64,000 bases of DNA, taken from RUG11237 sp050874665. Its GTDB lineage: Bacteria > Bacillota > Clostridia > Lachnospirales > Lachnospiraceae. Under the pieces are notes generated by a model. The model was not told the DNA's origin, did no database searches, and saw only the letters and a list, made by a program, of their open reading frames with translations. This document shows positions 23,813-32,193 of this stretch, in pieces (within the stretch, counting starts at the first letter, position 1; each line of letters opens with the position of its first letter). A program made the translations under genes and the position numbers. The stretch lies in NCBI GenBank assembly GCA_050874665.1, contig JBNMLC010000009.1, positions 41,924 to 105,923 on the forward strand, given 5' to 3'.

Positions 23813-25507
23813 ATGAGCATTAACAGAAGACGATTGAGGCTGGGTGATCTTTTGATTAGTCAGGGGATTATTAACGAAGAACAGCTTCAAAAGGGATTAG
23901 AGCTTCAGAAAGAGAAGGGTTGTAAACTTGGAGAAGCTTTGGTAGAAGGAAATATCGTTTCCGAAGAAACCATCATGAAAACTTTGGGAGAGCAGCTCCA
24001 TTTGGCGTATGTCGATTTAACAAATGCAAAAATCGAAGATGCGATTTTGGAATTGGTACCGAGTTCGTTGCTGAAAAAGCACATGATGATTCCGTTCGAA
24101 TATGCGGAAGATAATCCGAATGTGCTCAGAGTTGCTATGGTAGATCCACTTGATATAGAGGCAGCAGACGATATTAATATTGTGACAAATCTTCAAGTGG
24201 AAACGGTGATAACCACCAGAAGAAGTCTTAATATGGCACTGGATAAATATTTCGGACAAAAAGAAGTATTTTCGGCAGTGGATGAGTATGCAAAAGAAAA
24301 AGAAGCCAAATTAGAAGAAAGTGAAGAATTATATAACGAAGATGTCAACAGCTCTCCGATTGTACAACTTGTAAAGTCGATGATAGAACAGGCAGTAAGG
24401 CAGAGAGCTTCTGATATACATATAGAACCAATGGAAAGACAGGTTCGTATCCGTTACCGTATTGATGGTGCTTTGTATGAGAGAATGGTGTATTCACCAA
24501 GACTGCTTTCTGCAATTGTTGCCAGAATTAAAATTATCGGTGGCATGGATATTTCAGAAAAACGTAAACCACAGGACGGAAGAATCACGCAGATGGTTGA
24601 CAGACAGGAATATGATATTCGTGCTTCTGTGCTTCCTACTGTTTATGGCGAAAAAGTAGTTATGCGTCTTACCTCGAAAAATGCACTGACATTGGAGAAG
24701 AAAAGGTTAGGGCTCAACGATACTGAACTTGAAAAATTCGACCATATATTGCAGAATCCGCATGGAATTCTTTTAGTAACGGGACCAACAGGTAGTGGTA
24801 AATCTACAACCCTGTATACGGCGTTGAGTGAATTGAATAAAGAAGATGTTAATATTATCACAGTAGAAGATCCTGTCGAGGCAAATATCGATGGAATTAA
24901 TCAGGTACAGGTGAATCCGAAAGCGAATCTGACTTTTGCGTCAGCGTTGCGTTCTATTCTGCGTCAGGATCCGGATATTATTATGATTGGAGAAATTCGA
25001 GATTCAGAAACAGCTCAGATTGCCGTTCAGGCGTCTATTACAGGTCATCTGGTTGTGTCCACACTTCATACAAACAGTGCGGCGAGTACAGTAACACGTT
25101 TGGCTGATATGGGAATTGAACCGTATCTGATAGCGGATTCTGTAGTTGGAATTATTGCCCAGAGACTTGTCCGCAGACTTTGCCCGGAATGTAAGAAAGC
25201 GTATGAAGCACCGATAGAAGAAAAAGAACTCCTTGGATACTCGGCTGCAGAGCCTTTGAAAATATTCAAACCGTGTGGGTGCGATAGATGTGACAATACA
25301 GGATATAAGGGACGAATTGGTGTATACGAAATTATGGAAATTTCGCCGCAGTTGAAACGGATTATCGCACATAATGAAGATGCTGATAATATCAAAAAGG
25401 CAGCATTGGACGAGGGCATGAAGACTTTGCGAATGAGAGCGGCAGAGTACGTGATAGATGGTACCACTTCTATTACTGAAATGCTGAAGGTATCATTTGA
25501 TTCATAG
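23813..25507 (+). CDS. pilB: type IV pilus extension ATPase PilB/GspE
   Basis: A 564-residue secretion ATPase of usual PilB length. The N-terminal region is an MshEN/GspE-N domain (LGDLLISQGIINEEQLQKGL), which in relatives can bind c-di-GMP. The core has Walker A GPTGSGKST (about 324), the Asp box with EDPVEANIDGINQVQVN, Walker B IGEIRDSETA and the His box LHTNSAAST. The zinc site is CPEC with CGCDRCDNTGYKGR. It powers pilin polymerisation from the cytoplasm. AAAGG precedes the ATG at some distance (GGAAAGGTG, nine bases). It is the only motor ATPase in the cluster; no PilT is present here. Confidence 0.95.
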   Translation: MSINRRRLRLGDLLISQGIINEEQLQKGLELQKEKGCKLGEALVEGNIVSEETIMKTLGEQLHLAYVDLTNAKIEDAILELVPSSLLKKHMMIPFEYAEDNPNVLRVAMVDPLDIEAADDINIVTNLQVETVITTRRSLNMALDKYFGQKEVFSAVDEYAKEKEAKLEESEELYNEDVNSSPIVQLVKSMIEQAVRQRASDIHIEPMERQVRIRYRIDGALYERMVYSPRLLSAIVARIKIIGGMDISEKRKPQDGRITQMVDRQEYDIRASVLPTVYGEKVVMRLTSKNALTLEKKRLGLNDTELEKFDHILQNPHGILLVTGPTGSGKSTTLYTALSELNKEDVNIITVEDPVEANIDGINQVQVNPKANLTFASALRSILRQDPDIIMIGEIRDSETAQIAVQASITGHLVVSTLHTNSAASTVTRLADMGIEPYLIADSVVGIIAQRLVRRLCPECKKAYEAPIEEKELLGYSAAEPLKIFKPCGCDRCDNTGYKGRIGVYEIMEISPQLKRIIAHNEDADNIKKAALDEGMKTLRMRAAEYVIDGTTSITEMLKVSFDS

Positions 25508-25518
25508 GAGGAAAAAAG

Positions 25519-26730
25519 ATGGCAGAATATATGTATCGGGCAATCTCAAAGTCCGGTAAGGAAATAAAGGGGAAAATTGAAGCGGATACCATAGAAAAGG
25601 CCAAAACTGATTTAAAAAACAGAGATTTGTATCTGACGGAAATCAGTGAAGCGGGTTTGCTTCAAAAGGATATTCAATTTGACTTTGATAAAAAAATAAG
25701 TACAAGAGATTTGTGTCTGTTTTGCAGGCAGTTTGTGAGCTTGCAGAGAGCGGGTGTTACGATTATTGAAACATTAAAAATGCTTTCTGAGGCAACGGAA
25801 AATAAAACATTTAGAAAAATATTAAAAAACGTATGTAAAAACGTAGAAAAAGGTGAAAGCCTTGCAGATTCACTGGAAATGGAGAATGTTTTTCCAAAAG
25901 TTATGATTAAAATGACAGCGGCGGGAGAAGCTTCCGGTAGTCTGGATACGGCTTATGAGCGAATGGCAGTACAGTTTGAACGACAGGCAAAATTAAAAGG
26001 CATGATAAAGAAAGCAAGTATTTATCCTGTTATTGTATGTGTTGTGGCAGTCGCAGTTGTGATTGTAATGCTTAACTTTGTAGTTCCCAGCTTCACGGGA
26101 ATGTTTGAAGATATGGATGTAGATATGCCTAAAATCACGCTGGCGGTAGTGGCGGCCAGTGAATTTATGCAGAAATACTGGTATGTAGTGATTGGAATTA
26201 TAGTTCTTTTGGTTGTATTCTTCAAATGGTTTAAAAGTACTTCCAGAGGGGAAGGAATTCTTGCAAAAATTGCATTGAAATTACCGTTGTTTGGGAGTTT
26301 GACAATTAAATCTGCATCAGCCAATTTTGCAAGAACGCTTTCTACCATGATTGCAGCCGGCATTCCTCTGGTAGATGCTATTGATATTACTGCCGGCACG
26401 ATGACAAATTATTATTTTAAGAAGGCTTTGCTGGATGCGAAAGAGTCTGTTATCGCCGGTGCACCATTATCGGCACCGATTCGGGAATGTGGATTATTTC
26501 CACCGATGGTACATCATATGGCAAGAATCGGTGAAGAATCCGGTAACATGGAAGAAATGTTAGATAAGCTGGCAGATTACTACGAAGAAGAAGTGGAAAT
26601 AGCAACTCAGTCCTTGATGGCAGCGTTAGAACCTATGATTATTATTATTCTTGCAGTCATTGTAATGGTTATTATTGGTGCAGTCTTGTCACCGATGTTA
26701 ACAATGTACGAGGGATTGGACAATCTCTAA
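25519..26730 (+). CDS. pilC: type IV pilus inner-membrane platform protein PilC/GspF
   Basis: A 403-residue protein with two T2SSF domains. Each is helical with a conserved entry: FCRQFVSLQRAGVTIIETL (about residue 73) and FARTLSTMIAAGIPLVDAI (about 275). Membrane segments lie near 170-192, 220-240 and 372-395. It is the platform on which PilB acts to push pilins into the growing fibre. It begins 11 bases after pilB, with AGGAGG, so it is in the same operon. Length and topology are standard. Confidence 0.95.
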   Translation: MAEYMYRAISKSGKEIKGKIEADTIEKAKTDLKNRDLYLTEISEAGLLQKDIQFDFDKKISTRDLCLFCRQFVSLQRAGVTIIETLKMLSEATENKTFRKILKNVCKNVEKGESLADSLEMENVFPKVMIKMTAAGEASGSLDTAYERMAVQFERQAKLKGMIKKASIYPVIVCVVAVAVVIVMLNFVVPSFTGMFEDMDVDMPKITLAVVAASEFMQKYWYVVIGIIVLLVVFFKWFKSTSRGEGILAKIALKLPLFGSLTIKSASANFARTLSTMIAAGIPLVDAIDITAGTMTNYYFKKALLDAKESVIAGAPLSAPIRECGLFPPMVHHMARIGEESGNMEEMLDKLADYYEEEVEIATQSLMAALEPMIIIILAVIVMVIIGAVLSPMLTMYEGLDNL

Positions 26731-26777
26731 GATTGAGATAAATAGTTAATATTCCGCTTGTAGGGGGGCGGGTTATT
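26721..26777 (+). promoter_or_regulatory. Two small hairpins between pilC and the major pilin gene
   Basis: CAATCT / AGATTG (26721-26735) spans the pilC stop, and a second, imperfect stem links AATATTCCGC (26748) with GCGGGTTATT (26768-26777). Neither has a long T-run. They could protect or process the mRNA so that the pilin is made in excess over the machinery. Inferred only. Confidence 0.35.
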
Positions 26778-26814
26778 AAGATAAATATATTAGATGAAAA
26801 AGGAGAGAGGTACT

Positions 26815-27309
26815 ATGAAAAATGTAAAAAACAACAAAGGTTTCTCGTTAGTAGAACTTATTATCGTTATTGCCATTATGGCAGTCTTAATCGGTATTTT
26901 AGCACCACAGTATTTAAAATTTGTAGAAAGGTCAAGAATGTCAGCAGATAATGATTATATTGATCAGGTAAAGAAAGCGTGCGAAACAGTATTATCAGAT
27001 CCGTCATATGATGTGACTGCACCAGCAGCAGAAGCTAGTTACACTATTACGTTTTCTAATACAGCAGCCCCTGCATTCCCAAATGTATCAGCTACAGTGA
27101 ACGGAAAAGCAACAACCCTGGCTGACTTGGTTGACGAAATTATTGATATAAATGGTACAGATCCAAATGAAAATGCAGCTGATGTTCAGTTGACTTCTAG
27201 AACATATGCTAATGCAACAGCTGCACCGCAGATTGTTATTACTATGAATGACAATGATGGTGATGATATTGCAGAGCCGAGAGTAACTACTGAAAACATT
27301 ATTGACTAA
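26815..27309 (+). CDS. pilA: major type IV pilin (PilA-like prepilin)
   Basis: A 164-residue prepilin. ATG 26815 is used because GGAGAGAGG lies just before; an ATG at 26794 precedes that site. The type III signal is short: a leader ending NNKG, cleaved before F, then FSLVELIIVIAIMAVLIGIL with glutamate at +5, and the amphipathic helix runs on to about residue 60. The rest is small, rich in Ala, Thr, Asp and without a cysteine pair, with an acidic C-terminus. It is the smallest and most typical of the five prepilins here and lies between pilC and pilD, so it is the best candidate for the fibre subunit. Confidence 0.93.
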   Translation: MKNVKNNKGFSLVELIIVIAIMAVLIGILAPQYLKFVERSRMSADNDYIDQVKKACETVLSDPSYDVTAPAAEASYTITFSNTAAPAFPNVSATVNGKATTLADLVDEIIDINGTDPNENAADVQLTSRTYANATAAPQIVITMNDNDGDDIAEPRVTTENIID

Positions 27310-27342
27310 TTTAAGCGCAAAACGCGTGAAAGGACAACCCCT

Positions 27343-28101
27343 ATGACTACCCTGAACATTATTCTTTATATTATGATATTTATATATGGAATTGTTATTG
27401 GAAGCTTTTTGAATGTCTGTATCTACAGAATTCCGAAAGATGAAAATATAGCAAAGGTACGTTCCCACTGCATGAACTGTGGGTATCAGCTGAAATGGTA
27501 TGATTTAATACCGATTTTCAGCTACCTTTGCCTGGGTGGTAAATGTCGAAAATGCAAAACACACATAGCAGTACAGTATCCTGTAGTTGAGTTTTTCAAT
27601 GGGGTATTGTATCTTCTTGTGTTTGTGGTAAATGGTTTTCAAATAAGCAGTATTTTATATTGCTTATTAACATCAGCGCTTATTGTATTGAGTGTGATTG
27701 ATTTTCGAACTTTTGAAATCCCTTTTGGGATTAATATATTTATTTTTGTATTAGGCATCATACAGATTATAATAGATTTTGGAAACTGGCTGAATTACTT
27801 ACTTGGTTTTTTTATAGTCAGTGCATTTATGTGGATTGTAATATGGCTGACCAAAGGAAAAGGCTTTGGCGGCGGTGATATGAAGCTGATGGCAGCTGCA
27901 GGATTGCTGCTTGGCTGGAAAAGGATTTTGCTGTCCTTTTTATTAGGGTGTATTATTGGCTCTATATGTCATGTGATTCGAATGAAGGTAACAAAGGAAG
28001 ATCATATATTGGCATTTGGACCGTATTTGTCTATTGGAATCTTTCTTTCTGCACTGTGGGGAGAAGCAATGATTCAATGGTATTTACAAAGTATGTTATA
28101 A
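27343..28101 (+). CDS. pilD: type IV prepilin peptidase/methylase PilD
   Basis: A 252-residue polytopic membrane protein (A24 aspartic peptidase). The N-terminal methylase part has GSFLNVCIYRIP and two CxxC pairs (CMNC and CRKC) that usually bind zinc. The catalytic aspartates lie in VIDFRTFEIP (about 123) and GGGDMKLM (about 178). It removes the prepilin leader and methylates the new N-terminal phenylalanine. It starts 33 bases after pilA with AAAGGA. It should process all the KG^F-type prepilins of this operon. Confidence 0.95.
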   Translation: MTTLNIILYIMIFIYGIVIGSFLNVCIYRIPKDENIAKVRSHCMNCGYQLKWYDLIPIFSYLCLGGKCRKCKTHIAVQYPVVEFFNGVLYLLVFVVNGFQISSILYCLLTSALIVLSVIDFRTFEIPFGINIFIFVLGIIQIIIDFGNWLNYLLGFFIVSAFMWIVIWLTKGKGFGGGDMKLMAAAGLLLGWKRILLSFLLGCIIGSICHVIRMKVTKEDHILAFGPYLSIGIFLSALWGEAMIQWYLQSML

Positions 28102-28149
28102 GTTATAAGAAATAATATAAGTAATAAAAGACACATGAAAACGAAACAT

Positions 28150-28170
28150 AAAACAGACTTACTGTTTTTC
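28150..28170 (+). terminator. Weak terminator-like hairpin between pilD and pilM
   Basis: AAACAG and CTGTTT flank a 5-base loop and are followed by TT then C. The stem is short, so it probably gives at most partial termination inside the operon. Confidence 0.3.
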
Positions 28171-28203
28171 TCATAGATATTTTTTAAGGTAGGGAGAGAT
28201 AAT

Positions 28204-29967
28204 ATGATTTCTAAAGTACTAAGTATTAAAGTTGGCGGCTCTGTTACCAGAGTGTGTTTAATGGACTATCGTTCTAAAAATCCGAAAATATATCAGAGTT
28301 TTTGTATGCAGACACCGGAAGGGGTTATTTCTGATGGAGTTTTGCAGGGCGATATCAAGAGCTTTGCAAGTTCACTAAAAGGCATGCTTACAGAAAAGAA
28401 CATGCATACAAAGTATGTAATATTTACGGTGCAGTCTACGAAAATTGCAACAAGAGAAGTGAAGCTTCCATATACAAAGCCTAACAGAGTAGGTCCTATG
28501 GTTGCTGCGAATGCGGGTGATTACTTCCCGGTAGATTTAGCAAATTATCAGCTTTCCCACAATATATTAGGGGTTGAGGAAGACGAAGATCAGGAAAAGA
28601 AATATAAGATTCAGGTACTGGCGGCACCAAAAAATATTTTAGATGGGTATATGCAGCTGGCAGAACTTTGTGATTTAGACATTGTTGCTATTGATTATGC
28701 CGGAAACAGTGTATATCAGGTGATGAAGGCAGAATGTACCTCTGGTGCTAATCTGGTGATGAAAGTTGGAGAAACCACAACGTTACTGATGGTAATCGAG
28801 GATTCCTCTATATTATTAAGTAGAACAATTGCTTATGGTATTGATGATGCAATTTATGAAATCCAGAACAATTCAGCATTTGGACCGAAGCTTTCTTATG
28901 AGCAGGCAGTTACATTAGCGAGAAGAAAAACCTGTATTAGAAGAAGTCTTCAGGAGCAATTCTCTAATATAGAAGATGAGGAAGAAGACGAAATAGAAAA
29001 GGATGAAAGTGCAGAACTGTTAGAAGCAAAGAAAGCAGTTACCGAAGCATTTCAGCCTTTGATTAATCAGACAAACCGAATGATTGACTTTTACAATTCC
29101 AGATATCCGAAAAAACCGATTACAAGAATGTACCTGACGGGCATCGGTGGAGAATTTTCTGGATTGTCAAAGCTGCTTACCAATTCCATAGGAAATAAGG
29201 TGACAGTATTAACCAGAATACAGGGAATACATATTGACAGATTCTTTAAAGATACAAGCTTTGGCGAATATATTGAAAATATCGGTGCTGCTATGGCACC
29301 AATTAATCTGTATGATATCAGAAAGAAAAAGGAAACTACCGTTGTCGGTGTGGACAAAAATGTATTTCCGGTTGTAGTATTTGCCATATGTATGGCGATT
29401 TCGCTTGTATTAATCATTGGTTCTGTTGTTCCGTATGTGATTGAAAAACAGACAAATGAACATAATAAAGTGATGGTGGAAAGCCTACGCTCTATCGAAC
29501 CAATATATAATGACTATGTAAAAATCAAAGCTGAAAACGAATATTTAACAGATATTGAAGATTATACATGGACATACAACGGAAAATTAGTTGATTTTAT
29601 TGATGAAATGGAACAGAAAATGCCATCTTCCATTAAAGTGAATTCTTTTAGCTCCAACAGAACCGGCTTTACGATTGGCCTTTCAGTAAATAATAAAAAG
29701 GAAGCGGCTAAAGTTATTACACAGTTCCGTACATTTAATTGTGTACAAGATGTAACGGTTAGTGCAATCGCAGATACGAAGAACGAGAGTGGTGTCAGAG
29801 AAGTTTCATTTACACTAGAAGGTGTATACAAAGAAAAAGAACAAATGGAATTTGATGCGATGGAAGCAGAAGATACAACAGATACCCAGACAACGGAAAC
29901 AGAAACAACGGAAACGGAAACAACGGAAACAGAAACGGCTTCCGATGAAGCGACGACAGAAGAATAG
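28204..29967 (+). CDS. pilM: PilM-PilN fusion, pilus alignment/assembly protein
   Basis: A 587-residue protein that joins two components which are separate in most systems. Residues 1-375 are actin-like PilM: LSIKVGGSVTRVCLMD at the start, and the second phosphate loop region MYLTGIGGEFSGLSKLL near 309. One membrane segment lies at about 388-412, and residues 413-545 form a coiled coil and small domain as in PilN. The tail is a low-complexity TETTETE repeat. The fusion would fix the cytoplasmic ring to its outer partner. GGGAGAG precedes the ATG, and the PilO-like gene follows after 11 bases. PilM is clear; PilN is inferred from position and topology. Confidence 0.85.
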   Translation: MISKVLSIKVGGSVTRVCLMDYRSKNPKIYQSFCMQTPEGVISDGVLQGDIKSFASSLKGMLTEKNMHTKYVIFTVQSTKIATREVKLPYTKPNRVGPMVAANAGDYFPVDLANYQLSHNILGVEEDEDQEKKYKIQVLAAPKNILDGYMQLAELCDLDIVAIDYAGNSVYQVMKAECTSGANLVMKVGETTTLLMVIEDSSILLSRTIAYGIDDAIYEIQNNSAFGPKLSYEQAVTLARRKTCIRRSLQEQFSNIEDEEEDEIEKDESAELLEAKKAVTEAFQPLINQTNRMIDFYNSRYPKKPITRMYLTGIGGEFSGLSKLLTNSIGNKVTVLTRIQGIHIDRFFKDTSFGEYIENIGAAMAPINLYDIRKKKETTVVGVDKNVFPVVVFAICMAISLVLIIGSVVPYVIEKQTNEHNKVMVESLRSIEPIYNDYVKIKAENEYLTDIEDYTWTYNGKLVDFIDEMEQKMPSSIKVNSFSSNRTGFTIGLSVNNKKEAAKVITQFRTFNCVQDVTVSAIADTKNESGVREVSFTLEGVYKEKEQMEFDAMEAEDTTDTQTTETETTETETTETETASDEATTEE

Positions 29968-29978
29968 GGGGGAACGTA

Positions 29979-30785
29979 ATGAAAATATCAAAACGAGATA
30001 GAATGTTATTATTAATCGTAGGTGGGCTTCTTATTTTACTTGGTGTGTATTATTTTGTGTTCCTTAACTTTCAGGAAAAGACAGAAGCTTTGGAAGCAGA
30101 TAACGTGGTGTTAGAAGATGTTATTGGAAAATTAAAAGAACTTGATAAAAACAGAGAACAGTATCTTGCAGATACAGAAAAGTTTACAGAAGACAATGAA
30201 AGAATTAAAGCTGAATTTCCGGCAGGAATGGAAGAAGAAGATGATATTCTTTATGTTGACCGTTTGGAAAATACATTATCAGAACTTTATAATACTTCTG
30301 TCGGTATGCCTTCACCAGTAGGATATGAACTTACTTATCCGGAAGTTAATACAATTTCTGTAGACGATATGTTAAAAGGCTCAGCAAGTGCTGCAGCAGC
30401 GTCGGCAGGCGATACAACGGATTCGACAGCAACAGAAGGAAATACCACAGATGTTGCTGCTGATACGACAGGTGCAACCACAGAAGGTGCTACTTTAACA
30501 GCAGAAAGTGGAATACCTTCCTGTCAGTTATGGTATATACCAATCACAACTACCTATGAAGTGAATTATCTGTCCTTAAAGCAGTTGGTAAATGCTGTTA
30601 CCGAAGACGGCGAAAAGAAAAGTTTAGAAGAAGTTTCTGTTACTTATAATGAAGAAAATGGTATTTTATCAGGTACATTGACTTCTAATTTCTATTATCT
30701 TTCAGGAACAGATCAAACATATACGACACCGGATGTTGCGGGTGTGCCTACAGGTACAAGTAATCCATTCCGCTCCGTTCGTTAA
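29979..30785 (+). CDS. pilO: PilO-like pilus assembly protein
   Basis: A 268-residue protein with one N-terminal membrane segment (residues 10-29, LLLIVGGLLILLGVYYFVFL), a coiled coil (30-75), and a small C-terminal domain interrupted by a Thr/Ala/Gly-rich low-complexity linker (about 128-172). Membrane anchor, coiled coil and ferredoxin-like domain is the PilO architecture, and it directly follows PilM-PilN, its normal partner. It would link the cytoplasmic ring to the pilin platform outside. Sequence identity to known PilO is too low to judge by eye, so the call rests on layout. Confidence 0.75.
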   Translation: MKISKRDRMLLLIVGGLLILLGVYYFVFLNFQEKTEALEADNVVLEDVIGKLKELDKNREQYLADTEKFTEDNERIKAEFPAGMEEEDDILYVDRLENTLSELYNTSVGMPSPVGYELTYPEVNTISVDDMLKGSASAAAASAGDTTDSTATEGNTTDVAADTTGATTEGATLTAESGIPSCQLWYIPITTTYEVNYLSLKQLVNAVTEDGEKKSLEEVSVTYNEENGILSGTLTSNFYYLSGTDQTYTTPDVAGVPTGTSNPFRSVR

Positions 30786-30787
30786 TA

Positions 30788-30820
30788 TTTACCCAAAGCA
30801 CATTTGCTGCTTTGGGTAAA
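30788..30820 (+). promoter_or_regulatory. Perfect 13-bp hairpin between pilO and the next prepilin gene
   Basis: TTTACCCAAAGCA and TGCTTTGGGTAAA match perfectly around a 7-base loop and start two bases after the pilO stop. There is no T-run after it, so it is more likely an mRNA stability or processing element than a terminator. Confidence 0.6.
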
Positions 30821-30841
30821 CTTACAAGAGGAGTTGAACGT

Positions 30842-30859
30842 ATGGGAGGCAAGGTATGA
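30842..30859 (+). CDS. Five-codon leader minicistron overlapping the next start
   Basis: ATG 30842 with GAGGAG eight bases upstream encodes MGGKV and stops at TGA 30857-30859, overlapping ATG 30856 of the next gene. It also contains the GGGAGG ribosome site of that gene. It could couple translation, but it may be chance. Confidence 0.25.
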   Translation: MGGKV

Positions 30860-32181
30860 ATAATGAAAGAAATATAAAAGTAAATAATAAAGGTTTTACC
30901 TTGATAGAATTACTGATAGCAGTTGCGATTGTGGCGGTCATTGTGGCACCGATTCTTTCTGCAATCACTACATCCATGAAAGTGAATAAAAAGGCAGATG
31001 ATTTATTAAATGAAACAGCCGTAGCGCAGACATTCATGGAAGGAATGAAGGATATGTCATTGGAGGAAATTGCAAGGCAGTTTGCTCAGACAACCAACCC
31101 GGTGGGAACATTAGATTTTCTTCCGACAGGAATGGTGGGAACAGCTCATGATGAGCTACAGAACTCTTTTGCATTTCAAAATGGAGCATACGTGTTTCAA
31201 AAGTCAGCGACAAACACTTATGTATTTACTGCAGATAATGTGAAATATGACAATAAAACCTATGATGTAAAAGTTACATTAGATGCTACAGATTACTATA
31301 AGAATGCAGCTGCAGGAGAAACAACAGATAAATATAACGACAAAATGTATGTAGATATAGCAGATTACGATTCGGATTATGACGGATTGTATTCAGAGAG
31401 TGCAAATGTAAATTCTGAATTGTGTAGTGAGCTTGCATTGAATTGCGTGACTGCTAATAATCAAAAATCAGCAGATGACATTGCCAGGGAAGCAGAACGA
31501 ACTCTTACGGTGAATATAGAAAGTAAGAATGTACCAACAGATCCGGAACCTTTGATAACAATTGGCGTGAGTTACAAGCTTAAAATTCCAAAGTCATATG
31601 TGGGTGAGGTTGATAACGGAGCAGAAGAGCGGGAAAGTGACAAAAATATAGCTGTTCGAAAGTTTGAGGCTATCTTTAGAAATAAGGAAGATACTACGAA
31701 AAAACCGAGAAATATTTATCTTTTATATAATCCGAATTATTATTCTACAACTGCACAGTTACGTGAACATATTGTAATTAACAATCCGGACAATATACCA
31801 GTAACGGTTTATTTGATTAAACAAAGCAGTGTGGAAGAATATAAATTAAGTGCTTTAGAAAGTAATTATCGTATGGACGTAAAAGTCTTAGAAGGTGTGA
31901 AGGGCACGGAATATGCCACAAAGCTTCGTACCAATTTAGGTTATAATTTGTATGATTTAATAACAGCAAATACATATAAAAAAGAACCACAGCAAGCAAA
32001 GCTGGCATATGAATGCGCAGGAGCTTCTGCAACAGAGGACATTTACACAGCCTCGGATAAGATTACCGGGGAATCCAATGAAACGGTGCGAATCTTCCAG
32101 AAGAAAGTTGAGGTGTATCCAAGTGGTGCACATGCAAATAATTTTAGCGGTATCCCATTAACGACATTAAGTAGTGAATGA
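30856..32181 (+). CDS. large minor prepilin (PilV/GspI-like N-terminus)
   Basis: A 441-residue prepilin. The leader ends VNNKG, then FTLIELLIAVAIVAVIVAPI with glutamate +5, followed by the usual helix (ITTSMKVNKKADDLL). Ordinary minor pilins are 130-200 residues, so the roughly 380-residue head is unusual; I recognise no domain in it. The sequence mixes Asp, Tyr and Asn-rich beta segments. It belongs to the set of minor prepilins that prime or cap the fibre. The start is ATG 30856 with GGGAGG six bases before it. The gene is 12 bases from the next one, in the same operon. Confidence 0.85.
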   Translation: MNNERNIKVNNKGFTLIELLIAVAIVAVIVAPILSAITTSMKVNKKADDLLNETAVAQTFMEGMKDMSLEEIARQFAQTTNPVGTLDFLPTGMVGTAHDELQNSFAFQNGAYVFQKSATNTYVFTADNVKYDNKTYDVKVTLDATDYYKNAAAGETTDKYNDKMYVDIADYDSDYDGLYSESANVNSELCSELALNCVTANNQKSADDIAREAERTLTVNIESKNVPTDPEPLITIGVSYKLKIPKSYVGEVDNGAEERESDKNIAVRKFEAIFRNKEDTTKKPRNIYLLYNPNYYSTTAQLREHIVINNPDNIPVTVYLIKQSSVEEYKLSALESNYRMDVKVLEGVKGTEYATKLRTNLGYNLYDLITANTYKKEPQQAKLAYECAGASATEDIYTASDKITGESNETVRIFQKKVEVYPSGAHANNFSGIPLTTLSSE

Positions 32182-32193
32182 TGGTGAGGTTTT

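Noticed and set aside
29880..29945. Repeat at the end of the PilM-PilN gene as a separate element
   Set aside because: It is a short in-frame Thr/Glu-coding low-complexity tail and is explained by the protein.
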